Of a stretch of DNA of 64,000 bases, positions 44,586 to 52,382 are shown piece after piece; the first letter of the stretch is position 1, and each line of letters begins with the position of its first letter. This stretch comes from Variovorax paradoxus (GTDB taxonomy: Bacteria; Pseudomonadota; Gammaproteobacteria; Burkholderiales; Burkholderiaceae_C). A model generated the notes under the pieces. The model was given only the letters and a program-made list of their open reading frames with translations, ran no database searches and was not told the DNA's origin. The position numbers and the translations under genes were made by a program. Where the stretch lies: positions 186,001-250,000 of the forward strand of contig NZ_JAUSRN010000001.1 of NCBI RefSeq assembly GCF_030811855.1, given 5' to 3'.

Positions 44586-45071
44586 TCAGTCCTGCACCCA
44601 CGGCAGGCCGTGGAAGCGCCAGCCGTCCGAGGCGCCGCGGTGCTGGTGGGCATCGATCTCGCCCTCGAAGCCCTCGAGCACGTTGAACACGTGCGTGAAG
44701 CCGGCCTTGGCGGCTGCTTCCGCCGCGAGTGCCGAGCGCTTGCCGCTGCGGCACAGCAGCAGCGCCACCGCGTCCTTGCCGCCGTGCTTCGCAAGCCTGG
44801 CCTCGAGCTCGCGCACAAAGCGCGGATTGCGCGTGAGCGCCGTGCCGGTCGCCCAGGCCACATGCAGGCTCTCGGGCACATGGCCCACGAACTTGCGCTC
44901 TTCGCCCGAGCGCACATCCACCAGCACGGCCCGGCCGCCCTGCACCAGCGCCCATGCGACGGGCGGCGTCACGCCGCCGGCGTAGGGCCATCCCGCTTCG
45001 GCCGCACGACCGCGCGCTTCCTCCAGAGCGGGCGGCAAGGCGACGAGATCTTCTTCAACTTCCACTGACAT
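44586..45071 (-). CDS. Rhodanese-type sulfurtransferase
   Basis: The 161-residue single-domain rhodanese has VLVDVRSGEERKFVGHVPESLHV and the active-site loop LLLCRSGKRSA with catalytic cysteine. The end FNVLEGFEGEID followed by WRFHGLPW is typical of the group next to encapsulins. It carries persulfide sulfur and could move sulfur to or from the compartment. It is the first gene of the operon; its promoter faces the TauD-like gene. The start is ATG 45071. Confidence 0.9.
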   Translation of the reverse strand: MSVEVEEDLVALPPALEEARGRAAEAGWPYAGGVTPPVAWALVQGGRAVLVDVRSGEERKFVGHVPESLHVAWATGTALTRNPRFVRELEARLAKHGGKDAVALLLCRSGKRSALAAEAAAKAGFTHVFNVLEGFEGEIDAHQHRGASDGWRFHGLPWVQD

Positions 45072-45326
45072 GCGCTTGGGCTCCTGTGCATTGCTTGTTC
45101 ATTCACCATCCGGCTTGGTGGCGATGACCATCACTGTAGGAGCGGGGCAGTGAAGCTCCAACAACCGAAAAGTCGGTTCTAAACAACCAAACGGTCTAAC
45201 GACTCTCTGCCGCCCGGCCATGGTCCAAGCGAGATTTGCGCATAAGCACATGCGCAATGGGCGCATGCGTCGGGCGCGAACTTTTCTAGCATGTGGCCAT
45301 TGCATTGCGCCCAAGACACCACTCCC
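45072..45326. promoter_or_regulatory. Divergent promoter region of encapsulin operon and tauD-like gene
   Basis: ATAAGCACATGCGC lies at 45242-45255. It is followed by a perfect inverted repeat CATGCGC (45249-45255) / GCGCATG (45261-45267) with a five-base gap. The same ATAAGC..ATGC pairing is present at 19619 and 33448. No gene is seen in these 255 bases. A LysR-type sulfur regulator such as CysB or SsuR is the most natural candidate. Confidence 0.45.
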
Positions 45327-46250
45327 ATGTCCCTGTCGATCGACACTCTTGCTCCGCCCCCTGCCCTCTCGCGGGGACGCGAACTCTCCGAAGATGGCTT
45401 GCGCATCGTGCCCATCGGCGCGGCCCTTGGCGCCGAGGTGACGGGCCTGGACGCCACGCGTCCGCTAAGCGCGGGCCAGGTGCTTGCGCTCAAGCGCGCG
45501 CTGCTCGAACGGCATGTGCTGGTCTTCAAGCGCCAGCAGCTCGACGATGCGCAGTTCCATCGCCTCGCGAGCTACTTCGGCAGCGTGTTCCGTCCGCCTG
45601 CGAACGTTCCGGTGCTCGGCTCCGATCCGTATGGCGGCAACACCCCCGACATCGTGCACGTGTCGAACCTCGAGGGCGGCGTGCTCGGGCACGACGAACT
45701 GGCCGCGCATGCCGATCATCACTGGACGCCGGTGCCCTCGTCGGGCTCGCTGCTCTACGGCATCGAAGTGCCGTCCGAGGGCGGCGACACGACCTGGTTC
45801 AATCTTGCAGCTGCCTGGGATGCGCTCGACGCTGGCACCCAGCGCGAGATAGCGGAGCTGAAGCTCATCACCTACAACCCCTTCCTGCGCAAGCTGAAGC
45901 CGCTGGCCACCGGTTCCCCGCTCTACCGCACGCCTGACATCGAGCCGCTCACGCCGTTCGAGGTGCACCCCTTGGTGCGCACGCACCCCGATAGCGGCCG
46001 CCGCATCCTGCACTTGGGCGAAAAGACCGAGGTCGAGATCGTCGGCGTCGATCCGCAGTACGGCGTAGCGCTCATCGCCCGGCTGCGCAAGCACCTGCTG
46101 CAGCCGCGCTTCGCATACACCCACCGCTGGTCGGCGGGCGACATCGTCTACTGGGACAACCAGGCCACGCTGCACGCGCGCAGCGCCTTCGACAGCGGCG
46201 AGCGCCGCCTGCTCAAGCGCATCAGCCTGTCGGGCAGCCGCCCCTTCTGA
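45327..46250 (+). CDS. TauD/TfdA-family Fe(II)/2-oxoglutarate dioxygenase
   Basis: The 307-residue enzyme has the metal facial triad of the TauD/AtsK family: HAD (in LAAHADHHWTP) and the distal His in DNQATLHAR, with the 2-oxoglutarate Arg in GERRLLKR. GGDTTWFNLAAAWDAL is also typical. These enzymes oxidise sulfonates or alkyl sulfates to release sulfite or sulfate. The ATG at 45327 follows a weak purine stretch. It is divergent from the encapsulin operon and shares its promoter region. Confidence 0.88.
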   Translation: MSLSIDTLAPPPALSRGRELSEDGLRIVPIGAALGAEVTGLDATRPLSAGQVLALKRALLERHVLVFKRQQLDDAQFHRLASYFGSVFRPPANVPVLGSDPYGGNTPDIVHVSNLEGGVLGHDELAAHADHHWTPVPSSGSLLYGIEVPSEGGDTTWFNLAAAWDALDAGTQREIAELKLITYNPFLRKLKPLATGSPLYRTPDIEPLTPFEVHPLVRTHPDSGRRILHLGEKTEVEIVGVDPQYGVALIARLRKHLLQPRFAYTHRWSAGDIVYWDNQATLHARSAFDSGERRLLKRISLSGSRPF

Positions 46251-46313
46251 ACGAAGCAAGCTTGCCGCGTAGGATGGCTCATGCCCTTCGGATAACGCCC
46301 GCGGGCACAGCAT

Positions 46314-46457
46314 TCATACCGCCGTACGATGCCGCGGCAACCGGCCGAAAAACGGATGGCTCGGATCGTTGAAGCCCGGCAGCGACGACTGTCCCGTGGT
46401 CACGAGCGCATCGACCAGGGCCTCGTCGTCATCGGTGAAGCGATATTGCAGCGCGGG
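46314..46457 (-). pseudogene. Short C-terminal gene remnant in a 316-base gap
   Basis: Between 46251 and 46566 there is no intact gene. On the minus strand a 47-codon open frame directly after a TAG encodes protein-like text (FTDDDEALVDALVTTGQSS, PGFNDPSHPFFGRLPRH) and ends at TGA 46316-46314. It has no start codon in a sensible place and reads like the last residues of a lost protein. I do not recognise the family. Confidence 0.35.
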
Positions 46458-46566
46458 CTAAGCACATACGGGCTCGACGGTCGCCAACATGTGAACGCGA
46501 CCCCCATCATCGCTCGGGCATACGCTCAGGGCCATGCACTCGTAGAACTCGCCTTTTGATTTCGCC

Positions 46567-47457
46567 TTAAAGCGCAGGCAATTGGCCAGCGCACCAGGCG
46601 GCACCCATGGCGTCGCTGTAGGCAATGGCTTGCTGGCGCTGCGTGCCGAGCAGGTCACTGCCCAAGGTCATCACATCACCAGCCTTCAGGAACACAGGCG
46701 GTTTCTGGCCGAGACCAACACCCGGCGGCGTACCGGTCGGGATCACGTCGCCGGGCTGAAGCGCCATAAAGCGGCTGAGATAAGACACGATGGTTGCAAC
46801 GCCGAAAATCTGCGTGCGGGTGTTGCCGGTCTGCCGTCGAGTTCCGTTCACGTCGAGCCAGAGGTCGATATTCTGCGGGTCCGGCACTTCGTCAGCCGTC
46901 AGCAACCAGGGTCCTATCGGCGCATAGCCAGGGTAGCTTTTGCCTTTGGTCCACTGGCCTTCCATTTCGATTTGCCATGCACGCTCTGAGACATCGTTGC
47001 AAAGGCAGTAGCCGGCCACATATTGCAGCGCTTCTGCTTCGCTGACATGCCAGGCCGGACGACCGATCACGATCGCGAGTTCGACCTCCCAATCAAGCTT
47101 GCCTGAGCCGGGTGCGACGACGACCGGGTCGTTGGGGCCAGCCAGCGCGCTCGTGTGCTTGTTGAAGACAATCGGCTGTGTGGGAATCGGCGTGTTGGTT
47201 TCTGCCGCATGGTCGGAATAGTTGAGGCCGATGCAAACCACATTCGGAACCTGGCCTACGCAGGGGCCGAGCCGTGTATCGGCGGGCATGGCGGGCAAGC
47301 TCGACGTATCGAGGGCGCGCAGCCTTGCAAGGCTGTCGGGCGAAAGTGTTGGCCCGTGAATGTCGCTCACGACGGAAGACAAATCGCGCAAGATGCCTTG
47401 TGTATCAACGAGGCCGGGCTTTTCAGAGCCACGGGGGCCGAATCGAACGAGACGCAT
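46567..47457 (-). CDS. Fumarylacetoacetate-hydrolase-family enzyme
   Basis: The 296-residue protein has the FAH C-terminal domain with the metal ligands in KLDWEVELAIVIGRPA and CNDVSERAWQ. IGLNYSDHAAETN and VIPTGTPPGVGLGQKPP are also diagnostic. Members split or tautomerise 2-oxo-acid intermediates from aromatic or sugar-acid catabolism. The gene follows the hydratase stop by 18 bases. With it, it forms the distal part of the IclR-side operon. The exact substrate cannot be read from sequence. Confidence 0.88.
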   Translation of the reverse strand: MRLVRFGPRGSEKPGLVDTQGILRDLSSVVSDIHGPTLSPDSLARLRALDTSSLPAMPADTRLGPCVGQVPNVVCIGLNYSDHAAETNTPIPTQPIVFNKHTSALAGPNDPVVVAPGSGKLDWEVELAIVIGRPAWHVSEAEALQYVAGYCLCNDVSERAWQIEMEGQWTKGKSYPGYAPIGPWLLTADEVPDPQNIDLWLDVNGTRRQTGNTRTQIFGVATIVSYLSRFMALQPGDVIPTGTPPGVGLGQKPPVFLKAGDVMTLGSDLLGTQRQQAIAYSDAMGAAWCAGQLPAL

Positions 47458-47475
47458 GAGGAATCCTTTTGGTTG

Positions 47476-48255
47476 TCAAAGCTGCTCGAGCGTCAGCGCA
47501 AGCTCGCCGAAGTTGCCATAGCGAAGCACGGCGGGACGCTTGAACGGTAGATCAATCGCCCCCGCGAATGAGCCGGTGATGACTGCCTGCCCGGCCTCCA
47601 GACCCGTGCCCTGGCTGCGCAGAAACTCGGCAAGCCAGTAAAGAGGCAAGCGCGGGTCGCCATTGGGGTGGCTGGCTGCAAATGTGACGTCGTCATGGCC
47701 CTGCACCGAGAGTTCAATCTCGAAGGGACCAGGAAATGGCTCCTGCGCAAAGTCCACGGTGGCAGTTGGCCCCAGCACCACGCTTTGGTGCCACAGGCTG
47801 TCGGCCATCAGTTCAGGGCCGCTGGCGTCTGCAGCATCGTCATAGCGACAACCAAGCACCTCGACCGCCAGCCGCACCCTGCCGATGACGGCGTTGACAT
47901 CGGCCGGGGTGTAGGGGGTGGCCCGCGGCGGCAGGCTGTGCTTGAGCTCGAATGCCAGTTCGGGTTCGATGCGCGCTGCGGCTGTCGGTCCGGCAGGTGC
48001 GGCAGCCATGCCGCCCGATGGCCTTGCGTCATGCAGCGCGGCGGCGACCCAGCGATCGCCCGGGGGCAAGCCGCATTTCCAGCCGATGACGGGGCTGCCG
48101 CGCAGTTCGCTGATGCGCCGCTGGATGCGCCAACCGTCTTCCGGCGTGGCAGGGCGCAAGCCGGCCTGCAGTCTTGCACCGAAGCGGCCCGACGACTGAA
48201 GTGCGTGCAGGTAGCGCGCGGCGGCCTCGATGGCGCTCGGCTCCATGCTGGTCAT
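47476..48255 (-). CDS. 2-oxopent-4-enoate hydratase-like protein
   Basis: The 259-residue protein belongs to the hydratase/decarboxylase branch of the FAH fold: RIQRRISELRGSPVIGWKCG, the metal region IEPELAFELKH, and QAVITGSFAGAIDLPF near the end. Relatives add water to 2-hydroxypenta-2,4-dienoate in meta-cleavage routes. ATG 48255 overlaps the stop of a small upstream frame by four bases; ATG 48246 is an alternative. It lies directly before the FAH-family gene, so the two may act in sequence. Confidence 0.85.
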   Translation of the reverse strand: MTSMEPSAIEAAARYLHALQSSGRFGARLQAGLRPATPEDGWRIQRRISELRGSPVIGWKCGLPPGDRWVAAALHDARPSGGMAAAPAGPTAAARIEPELAFELKHSLPPRATPYTPADVNAVIGRVRLAVEVLGCRYDDAADASGPELMADSLWHQSVVLGPTATVDFAQEPFPGPFEIELSVQGHDDVTFAASHPNGDPRLPLYWLAEFLRSQGTGLEAGQAVITGSFAGAIDLPFKRPAVLRYGNFGELALTLEQL

Positions 48256-48392
48256 GCGGCCAGCCTCGCGGGCGCTGTCGCCTTGCCAGAGCGGCGCAGC
48301 ACACCTTGGCTGAAAAAGATCTCGTTGATCTCTTCGCAAGTCACAGAAGCGCCGCTCGCGCTTTTGATGCTCTCGATCTGGATGCCGTTCAT
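48252..48392 (-). CDS. Small hypothetical frame coupled to the hydratase gene
   Basis: This 46-codon frame starts at ATG 48392 with MNGIQIESIKSASGASV and CEEINEIFF, and ends in an ATGA overlap with the hydratase. The first half looks protein-like, the second half (LRRSGKATAPARLAA) does not. It may be a leader that couples translation, or the N-terminal fragment of a lost gene. Just upstream is a homopolymer of ten T (48451-48460, plus strand), which is not part of a terminator. Confidence 0.35.
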   Translation of the reverse strand: MNGIQIESIKSASGASVTCEEINEIFFSQGVLRRSGKATAPARLAA

Positions 48393-48486
48393 TTGCCTGT
48401 TTCTTTGGTGTCGACTGAATTGCCCGTTTCGATCTGTGAACCTCATCCGGTTTTTTTTTTGCCGCCGGGCTGTCACCTTGCAGGGA

Positions 48487-49548
48487 TCAGTGCAACGTCT
48501 CGAGCCGTTCGCCGGAGTCCGCGCGGAAAAGATGAACATGCGCACTGTCCGCACCCAGGCGCACCTGGTCGCCGGGGCGCACACTGACCCGTTCGCGCAG
48601 CACGCAGGTGAGCTTGGTGCCGCCCGCATCGACGATGAGGTGCGTCTCCGAGCCAGTGGACTCCACCACCAGCACGCGCGCCTCCACGCCCTCGGCCTCC
48701 AGCCGCAGGTGCTCGGGCCGCACGCCCAGCGTGAGGGCCTGCCCGCTTGCGCCCGGCACGCCGGGCACGGCCCAGTGGTTGCCCGCGTTGTCCACAACGC
48801 CCTCGCCGTTTGCCTTGACGGGCAGCAGGTTCATTGACGGCGAGCCGATGAAGGCCGCGACGAAGACGTTTCGCGGCCGGTCGAACAAGTCGAGCGGCGT
48901 GCCTACCTGTTCCACGATGCCATCGTGCATGGCCACGATCTTGTCTGCCATCGTCATGGCCTCGATCTGGTCGTGCGTGACGTAGACGGTGGTGGCCTTC
49001 AGGCGCTGGTGCAGCTCCCGAATCTCTGCGCGCATTGCCACACGCAGCTTCGCGTCCAGATTGGACAGCGGCTCGTCGAACAGGAAGACCTGCGGGTCGC
49101 GCACGATGGCTCGGCCCATTGCGACGCGCTGACGCTGGCCGCCGGAGAGCTGCTTGGGCAGCCGCGTGAGCAGCGGCTCCAGTCCCAGGATCTTGGCGGC
49201 CCGGGCCACGCGCTCTTCGGTCTCCTGTTGCGGCGCATGGCGCAGCTTCAGCGAGAACGCGAGGTTGTCCGCCACCGTGAGATGCGGGTACAGCGCATAG
49301 TTCTGAAACACCATGGCGATGTCGCGATCCTTGGGCAGCAGGCCGTTCACGCGGCGCCCGCCGATGCGGATCTCGCCGCCGTCGATGCCTTCCAGGCCCG
49401 CGACCATGCGCAACAGCGTGGACTTGCCGCAGCCCGACGGGCCGACCAGCACGACGAATTCACCGTCGCGGATGTCGATGCTCACGCCGCGGATGATCTG
49501 CGTGCTGCCGAAGGACTTGGCTACGTCCTGGATCTCAACTGTTGCCAT
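48487..49548 (-). CDS. Carbohydrate-type ABC transporter ATPase (MalK/UgpC-like)
   Basis: The 353-residue protein has Walker A GPSGCGKST, Q-loop VFQNYALYPH, signature LSGGQRQRVAMGRAI, Walker B VFLFDEPLSNLD and switch VYVTHDQIEAM. A C-terminal OB-fold regulatory domain (TLGVRPEHLRLE and later) follows. This is the MalK/UgpC/MsmK class. No permease is on this strand. The fitting permeases and binding protein are on the plus strand at 51466-54573, so the transporter is split over two divergent arms of one IclR-centred cluster. Confidence 0.9.
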   Translation of the reverse strand: MATVEIQDVAKSFGSTQIIRGVSIDIRDGEFVVLVGPSGCGKSTLLRMVAGLEGIDGGEIRIGGRRVNGLLPKDRDIAMVFQNYALYPHLTVADNLAFSLKLRHAPQQETEERVARAAKILGLEPLLTRLPKQLSGGQRQRVAMGRAIVRDPQVFLFDEPLSNLDAKLRVAMRAEIRELHQRLKATTVYVTHDQIEAMTMADKIVAMHDGIVEQVGTPLDLFDRPRNVFVAAFIGSPSMNLLPVKANGEGVVDNAGNHWAVPGVPGASGQALTLGVRPEHLRLEAEGVEARVLVVESTGSETHLIVDAGGTKLTCVLRERVSVRPGDQVRLGADSAHVHLFRADSGERLETLH

Positions 49549-49646
49549 CTTGGTGTCTCCTCATTCAAAAATTGAAGCTGTTGTCGCGCAGAGCCGGCCG
49601 CGTGCGGCTGCGCGCACCTGCGGGTCGAAGGGGGAGCTGTGATCCC

Positions 49647-50324
49647 TCATCCCGCTTGCCAGGCGGTTTTTAGCCGCGTGTATTCATGCAGATAGCGGCC
49701 CACGGCAGCGTCACGCAGTTCGGTGGACTGTTGCAACAGCGCAAGGGCCGCGTCAAAGGCGCCGGGGTCGCATGCTTCCAGCACTAGCACCCAGCGAGCC
49801 GGGGCCTGCAGGTCCTTGCGATCCTTGCTTTCGGCGGTGCGCTGGCCCGACATGCCGACGTCCGAGCCCAGCAGGTGCGCACCGCTGATGCGCGGCAGCC
49901 GCGCAGCGGCTTCCAGCGCCGAACTGAGACGCGGCACCACGTCGCGCACCGCGTCGTCCGCGATGTCGAAGCGCACGGTCAGCATCGCGCCACCCGAGCC
50001 CACGCCGTGGCTGGCCACCACGCGCGTGAGTGATCGCGTGGTCGTCTGAAAATGTGCGGTGGTCGCACGCGTCCACTCCGTAGGCTCGTTCAAGCGCGAC
50101 AGATAGTCGCTGCCCTGGATGACCTGGAAGCTCGCGGTTTCATACAGAGTGAAGAACTCCGGCTGGGTCGCTGCATCGGCCGCGCGATAGCGGCGCCCCC
50201 GCACAAAACCGGGAATGCCCACGCGCTCGGGCATGTGCTCATGCAGATGCCAAGCGTAAAACTCTGCGCGCCCGGCCTCGGCGATGTCGTTCCAGATAGC
50301 CACTGCACCTTCACCTGCCAGCAT
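49647..50324 (-). CDS. Conserved hypothetical protein, possible dimeric alpha/beta-barrel (DUF4286-like)
   Basis: The 225-residue soluble protein has WNDIAEAGRAEFYAWHLHEHMPERVGIPGF near the start. That histidine-rich pattern recalls DUF4286-like and EthD-like ferredoxin-fold proteins, and a second half with similar secondary structure follows. No signal or membrane segment is visible. It lies between iclR and the ABC ATPase gene on the same strand, so it probably belongs to the same catabolic unit. Its reaction is unknown; the family resemblance is tentative. Confidence 0.65.
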   Translation of the reverse strand: MLAGEGAVAIWNDIAEAGRAEFYAWHLHEHMPERVGIPGFVRGRRYRAADAATQPEFFTLYETASFQVIQGSDYLSRLNEPTEWTRATTAHFQTTTRSLTRVVASHGVGSGGAMLTVRFDIADDAVRDVVPRLSSALEAAARLPRISGAHLLGSDVGMSGQRTAESKDRKDLQAPARWVLVLEACDPGAFDAALALLQQSTELRDAAVGRYLHEYTRLKTAWQAG

Positions 50325-50511
50325 GGTTTAGCTCCTTGATTGTGGTGGGCACGGCCTCGCGCAGGTTGAGCGCGACTTGGCCGACCCTTCGGAAACACAG
50401 CGCAGCCGCTTGCCCGGCCCCGCACGATGAACGCCTGTGAACGAGAACGACGCCTGGAGCGGCGGACGCGCAGGGCACCTTGGGTCCGGCGAGCTTCCGA
50501 TGGGAAGTCCC

Positions 50512-51345
50512 TCATCCATTGGCGACTTTCAGCGGCGTAATCCCCATCATGGCCTCCATCACCTTGCGGCTGGGCCACAGGTCGGCGATCTCCGCCGCAG
50601 TGGCCTGCACGTCGGGCGCGATGGCGGCGATGCGCTCCGGCGGGAGTCGCGCCACGGGGCCGGCCACGCTGACGGTGCCGATGGCGCGGCGGCTTTGCGG
50701 ATCCACGATGGCGCAGCCCACCGCGCATGTGCCTGGCTCCCCTTCCTCGATGGATGTGCCATAGCCGCGCTCGCGCGTCAGCGCAAGTTCGGCAAGCAGG
50801 CTGGCCTCGTCGCGCACGACTGGCCGGCCGAACCGGGAAGGCACGACGAAGCCGCGCGCCTTCACCAGGGCCACGGCCTGCGCGTCGTCCAGGGTTGCGA
50901 GCCAGGCCTTGCCGGTCGACGTGGCGTGCAGCACCACGGGCTGACCCATATCGGGGTCGTAGCGCAGGCCGGAGAGCGCGCCCTGGGCTTTGGCGATCCA
51001 GATCAGCGCGTCGTCTTCCACCAACGCCAGGCGCACCAGTTCGCCGGTGCGCTGGGCGAGACGGTCCAGGGAGGGCTGGCAAATCTCCGTGATTCCGGAG
51101 GCCGCGAGGAAGCGAAAGCCGATGGCGGCCAGTTTCACCGTCATGCGATAGCGCTGGCTGTACTCGTCCTGAACCGCCAGCCCCCTCCTCACCAAGATGG
51201 ACAGCAGCCGGTGCACCGCGCTTTTGGGCAGTTCCAGTCGCCGCGCGACCTCGCTGATCGGCAGCCCTTGGGGGTAGTCGGCCAGCAGCGTGAGGATGTC
51301 CAGCACGCGCTCGATCATGTCGCCAGTGGCCACGAAAATCTCCAT
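50512..51345 (-). CDS. IclR-family transcriptional regulator
   Basis: The protein has an N-terminal winged helix (VLDILTLLADYPQGLPISEVARRLELPKSAVHRLLSIL region) and a C-terminal effector domain with HATSTGKAWLATLD and EEGEPGTCAVGCAIVDPQ, as in IclR/KdgR regulators. ATG 51345 is preferred; the frame extends to a TTG at 51366 that would lie inside the operator palindrome. It is divergent from the ABC permease operon, and two 21-bp near-identical sites lie in the 120-base gap, consistent with control of both arms. Confidence 0.9.
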   Translation of the reverse strand: MEIFVATGDMIERVLDILTLLADYPQGLPISEVARRLELPKSAVHRLLSILVRRGLAVQDEYSQRYRMTVKLAAIGFRFLAASGITEICQPSLDRLAQRTGELVRLALVEDDALIWIAKAQGALSGLRYDPDMGQPVVLHATSTGKAWLATLDDAQAVALVKARGFVVPSRFGRPVVRDEASLLAELALTRERGYGTSIEEGEPGTCAVGCAIVDPQSRRAIGTVSVAGPVARLPPERIAAIAPDVQATAAEIADLWPSRKVMEAMMGITPLKVANG

Positions 51346-51350
51346 GAATT

Positions 51351-51371
51351 TAGAACAGGGTTCCAATGTAG
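51351..51371 (-). promoter_or_regulatory. IclR operator candidate, iclR-proximal copy
   Basis: On the minus strand this 21-bp site reads CTACATTGGAAC, CC, TGTTCTA. Its core GGAAC-N3-GTTCT is an inverted repeat. The second copy at 51430-51450 is in the opposite orientation and differs only at the two central bases. It lies just upstream of the preferred iclR ATG, so binding would repress iclR itself. Confidence 0.7.
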
Positions 51372-51429
51372 CACCGCGACTTGACCCAGTATCAAGGGAT
51401 ATCCCGCATGACTCGGCATATTCAAGCCA

Positions 51430-51450
51430 CTACATTGGAACAATGTTCTA
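51430..51450 (+). promoter_or_regulatory. IclR operator candidate, ABC-operon-proximal copy
   Basis: Plus-strand CTACATTGGAAC, AA, TGTTCTA matches the site at 51351-51371 at 19 of 21 positions. It ends 15 bases before the permease ATG at 51466, so it overlaps the transcript start or leader of the plus-strand operon. The core is an inverted repeat GGAAC-AAT-GTTCT. Confidence 0.7.
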
Positions 51451-51465
51451 TGCGAGGTCATCTTT

Positions 51466-52377
51466 ATGAATGCCATTCCCTACGCGGAGGCCGCGACTGT
51501 GGCGCAGACAGACCCCCGACCGCCGGGCTTCTGGGCGCGTTTCGCCTGGTTTGCCCCAGCCGTCGCCGTGCTGCTCGCCGTCACGCTCTATCCCACGGCC
51601 GTGGTGCTGTGGCTGAGCGTCCACCGCACGCGCCTGTATGAAGTGGTGGCAGGCGTGGGCCTGGCGAACTATGTCTCGGTGATCTCTTCTCCGGCCTTCC
51701 TCGAACTCAGCCTCAACTCCCTGCTGTACGTTTTTGGCGCGCTGGCGGTGGTGCTGCCTCTGGGGCTGGCCAGCGCCCTTGCACTGCAGAACATTGCGCG
51801 CGGCGCTGCATATCTGCGCACCCTGCTGCTGCTGCCCTGGACGCTGTCCATGGGCGTGGTGGGCTGCTTCTGGCTGTGGCTGCTCAATCCCTCGTACGGG
51901 CCCATGAGCTATCTGATGCGGTCCCTGGGCATGGAGCCCGGCCTGATGCTGGGCGATCCTTCGCTGGCGCTCGTTCTCGTCATCCTGGTCACCGCGTGGT
52001 GGTCCTTCCCCTACGTGATGGTGATGATGAGCGCCTCGCTGCAAAGCATCCCGGCGGAGCTGTATGAGGCGATCGACATCGACGGGGGTGGCCTGCGCGC
52101 GCGCCTGCGCCACGCGGTGTGGCCGCACATCGCGCCCACGCTGGGCAGCACCGCGCTGGCGCTGGGCATCCTCTATCTCACGCTCATCACGCTGATCCTG
52201 GTGCTCACCGGCGGCGGGCCGCTGGGCTCGACCGCAACCTGGAGCTTCGAAGTGTTCTCCAGCGCTTTCCGCTCGGTGGACCTCTCGCCCTCGTCGGTCA
52301 TCTCCGTCGTGGTGCTGGGGGTCAACCTCCTCCTTGGTTACCTTTACACGCGGCTCACCGGCCGCGTCTCGGGCTGA
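51466..52377 (+). CDS. Carbohydrate-type ABC permease (MalF/UgpA-like)
   Basis: The 303-residue inner-membrane protein has six main hydrophobic segments and the EAA loop IPAELYEAIDIDGGGLRARLRHAVWP typical of sugar and glycerol-phosphate permeases. It is the first plus-strand gene beyond the IclR operator. The second permease starts five bases after its stop. It forms a heterodimer with that protein and is powered by the ATPase at 48487-49548. The substrate is unknown; the enzymes around it suggest a cyclic polyol or sugar acid. Confidence 0.88.
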   Translation: MNAIPYAEAATVAQTDPRPPGFWARFAWFAPAVAVLLAVTLYPTAVVLWLSVHRTRLYEVVAGVGLANYVSVISSPAFLELSLNSLLYVFGALAVVLPLGLASALALQNIARGAAYLRTLLLLPWTLSMGVVGCFWLWLLNPSYGPMSYLMRSLGMEPGLMLGDPSLALVLVILVTAWWSFPYVMVMMSASLQSIPAELYEAIDIDGGGLRARLRHAVWPHIAPTLGSTALALGILYLTLITLILVLTGGGPLGSTATWSFEVFSSAFRSVDLSPSSVISVVVLGVNLLLGYLYTRLTGRVSG

Positions 52378-52382
52378 ACATC

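Noticed and set aside
43373..44917. Long minus-strand frame as one large protein
   Set aside because: Only the last 89 codons (XRE regulator) are protein-like; the rest overlaps the serine acetyltransferase in another frame.
48451..48460. Run of ten T as an intrinsic terminator
   Set aside because: No stable hairpin precedes the T-run on the plus strand, and on the minus strand, where the genes lie, it is an A-run.
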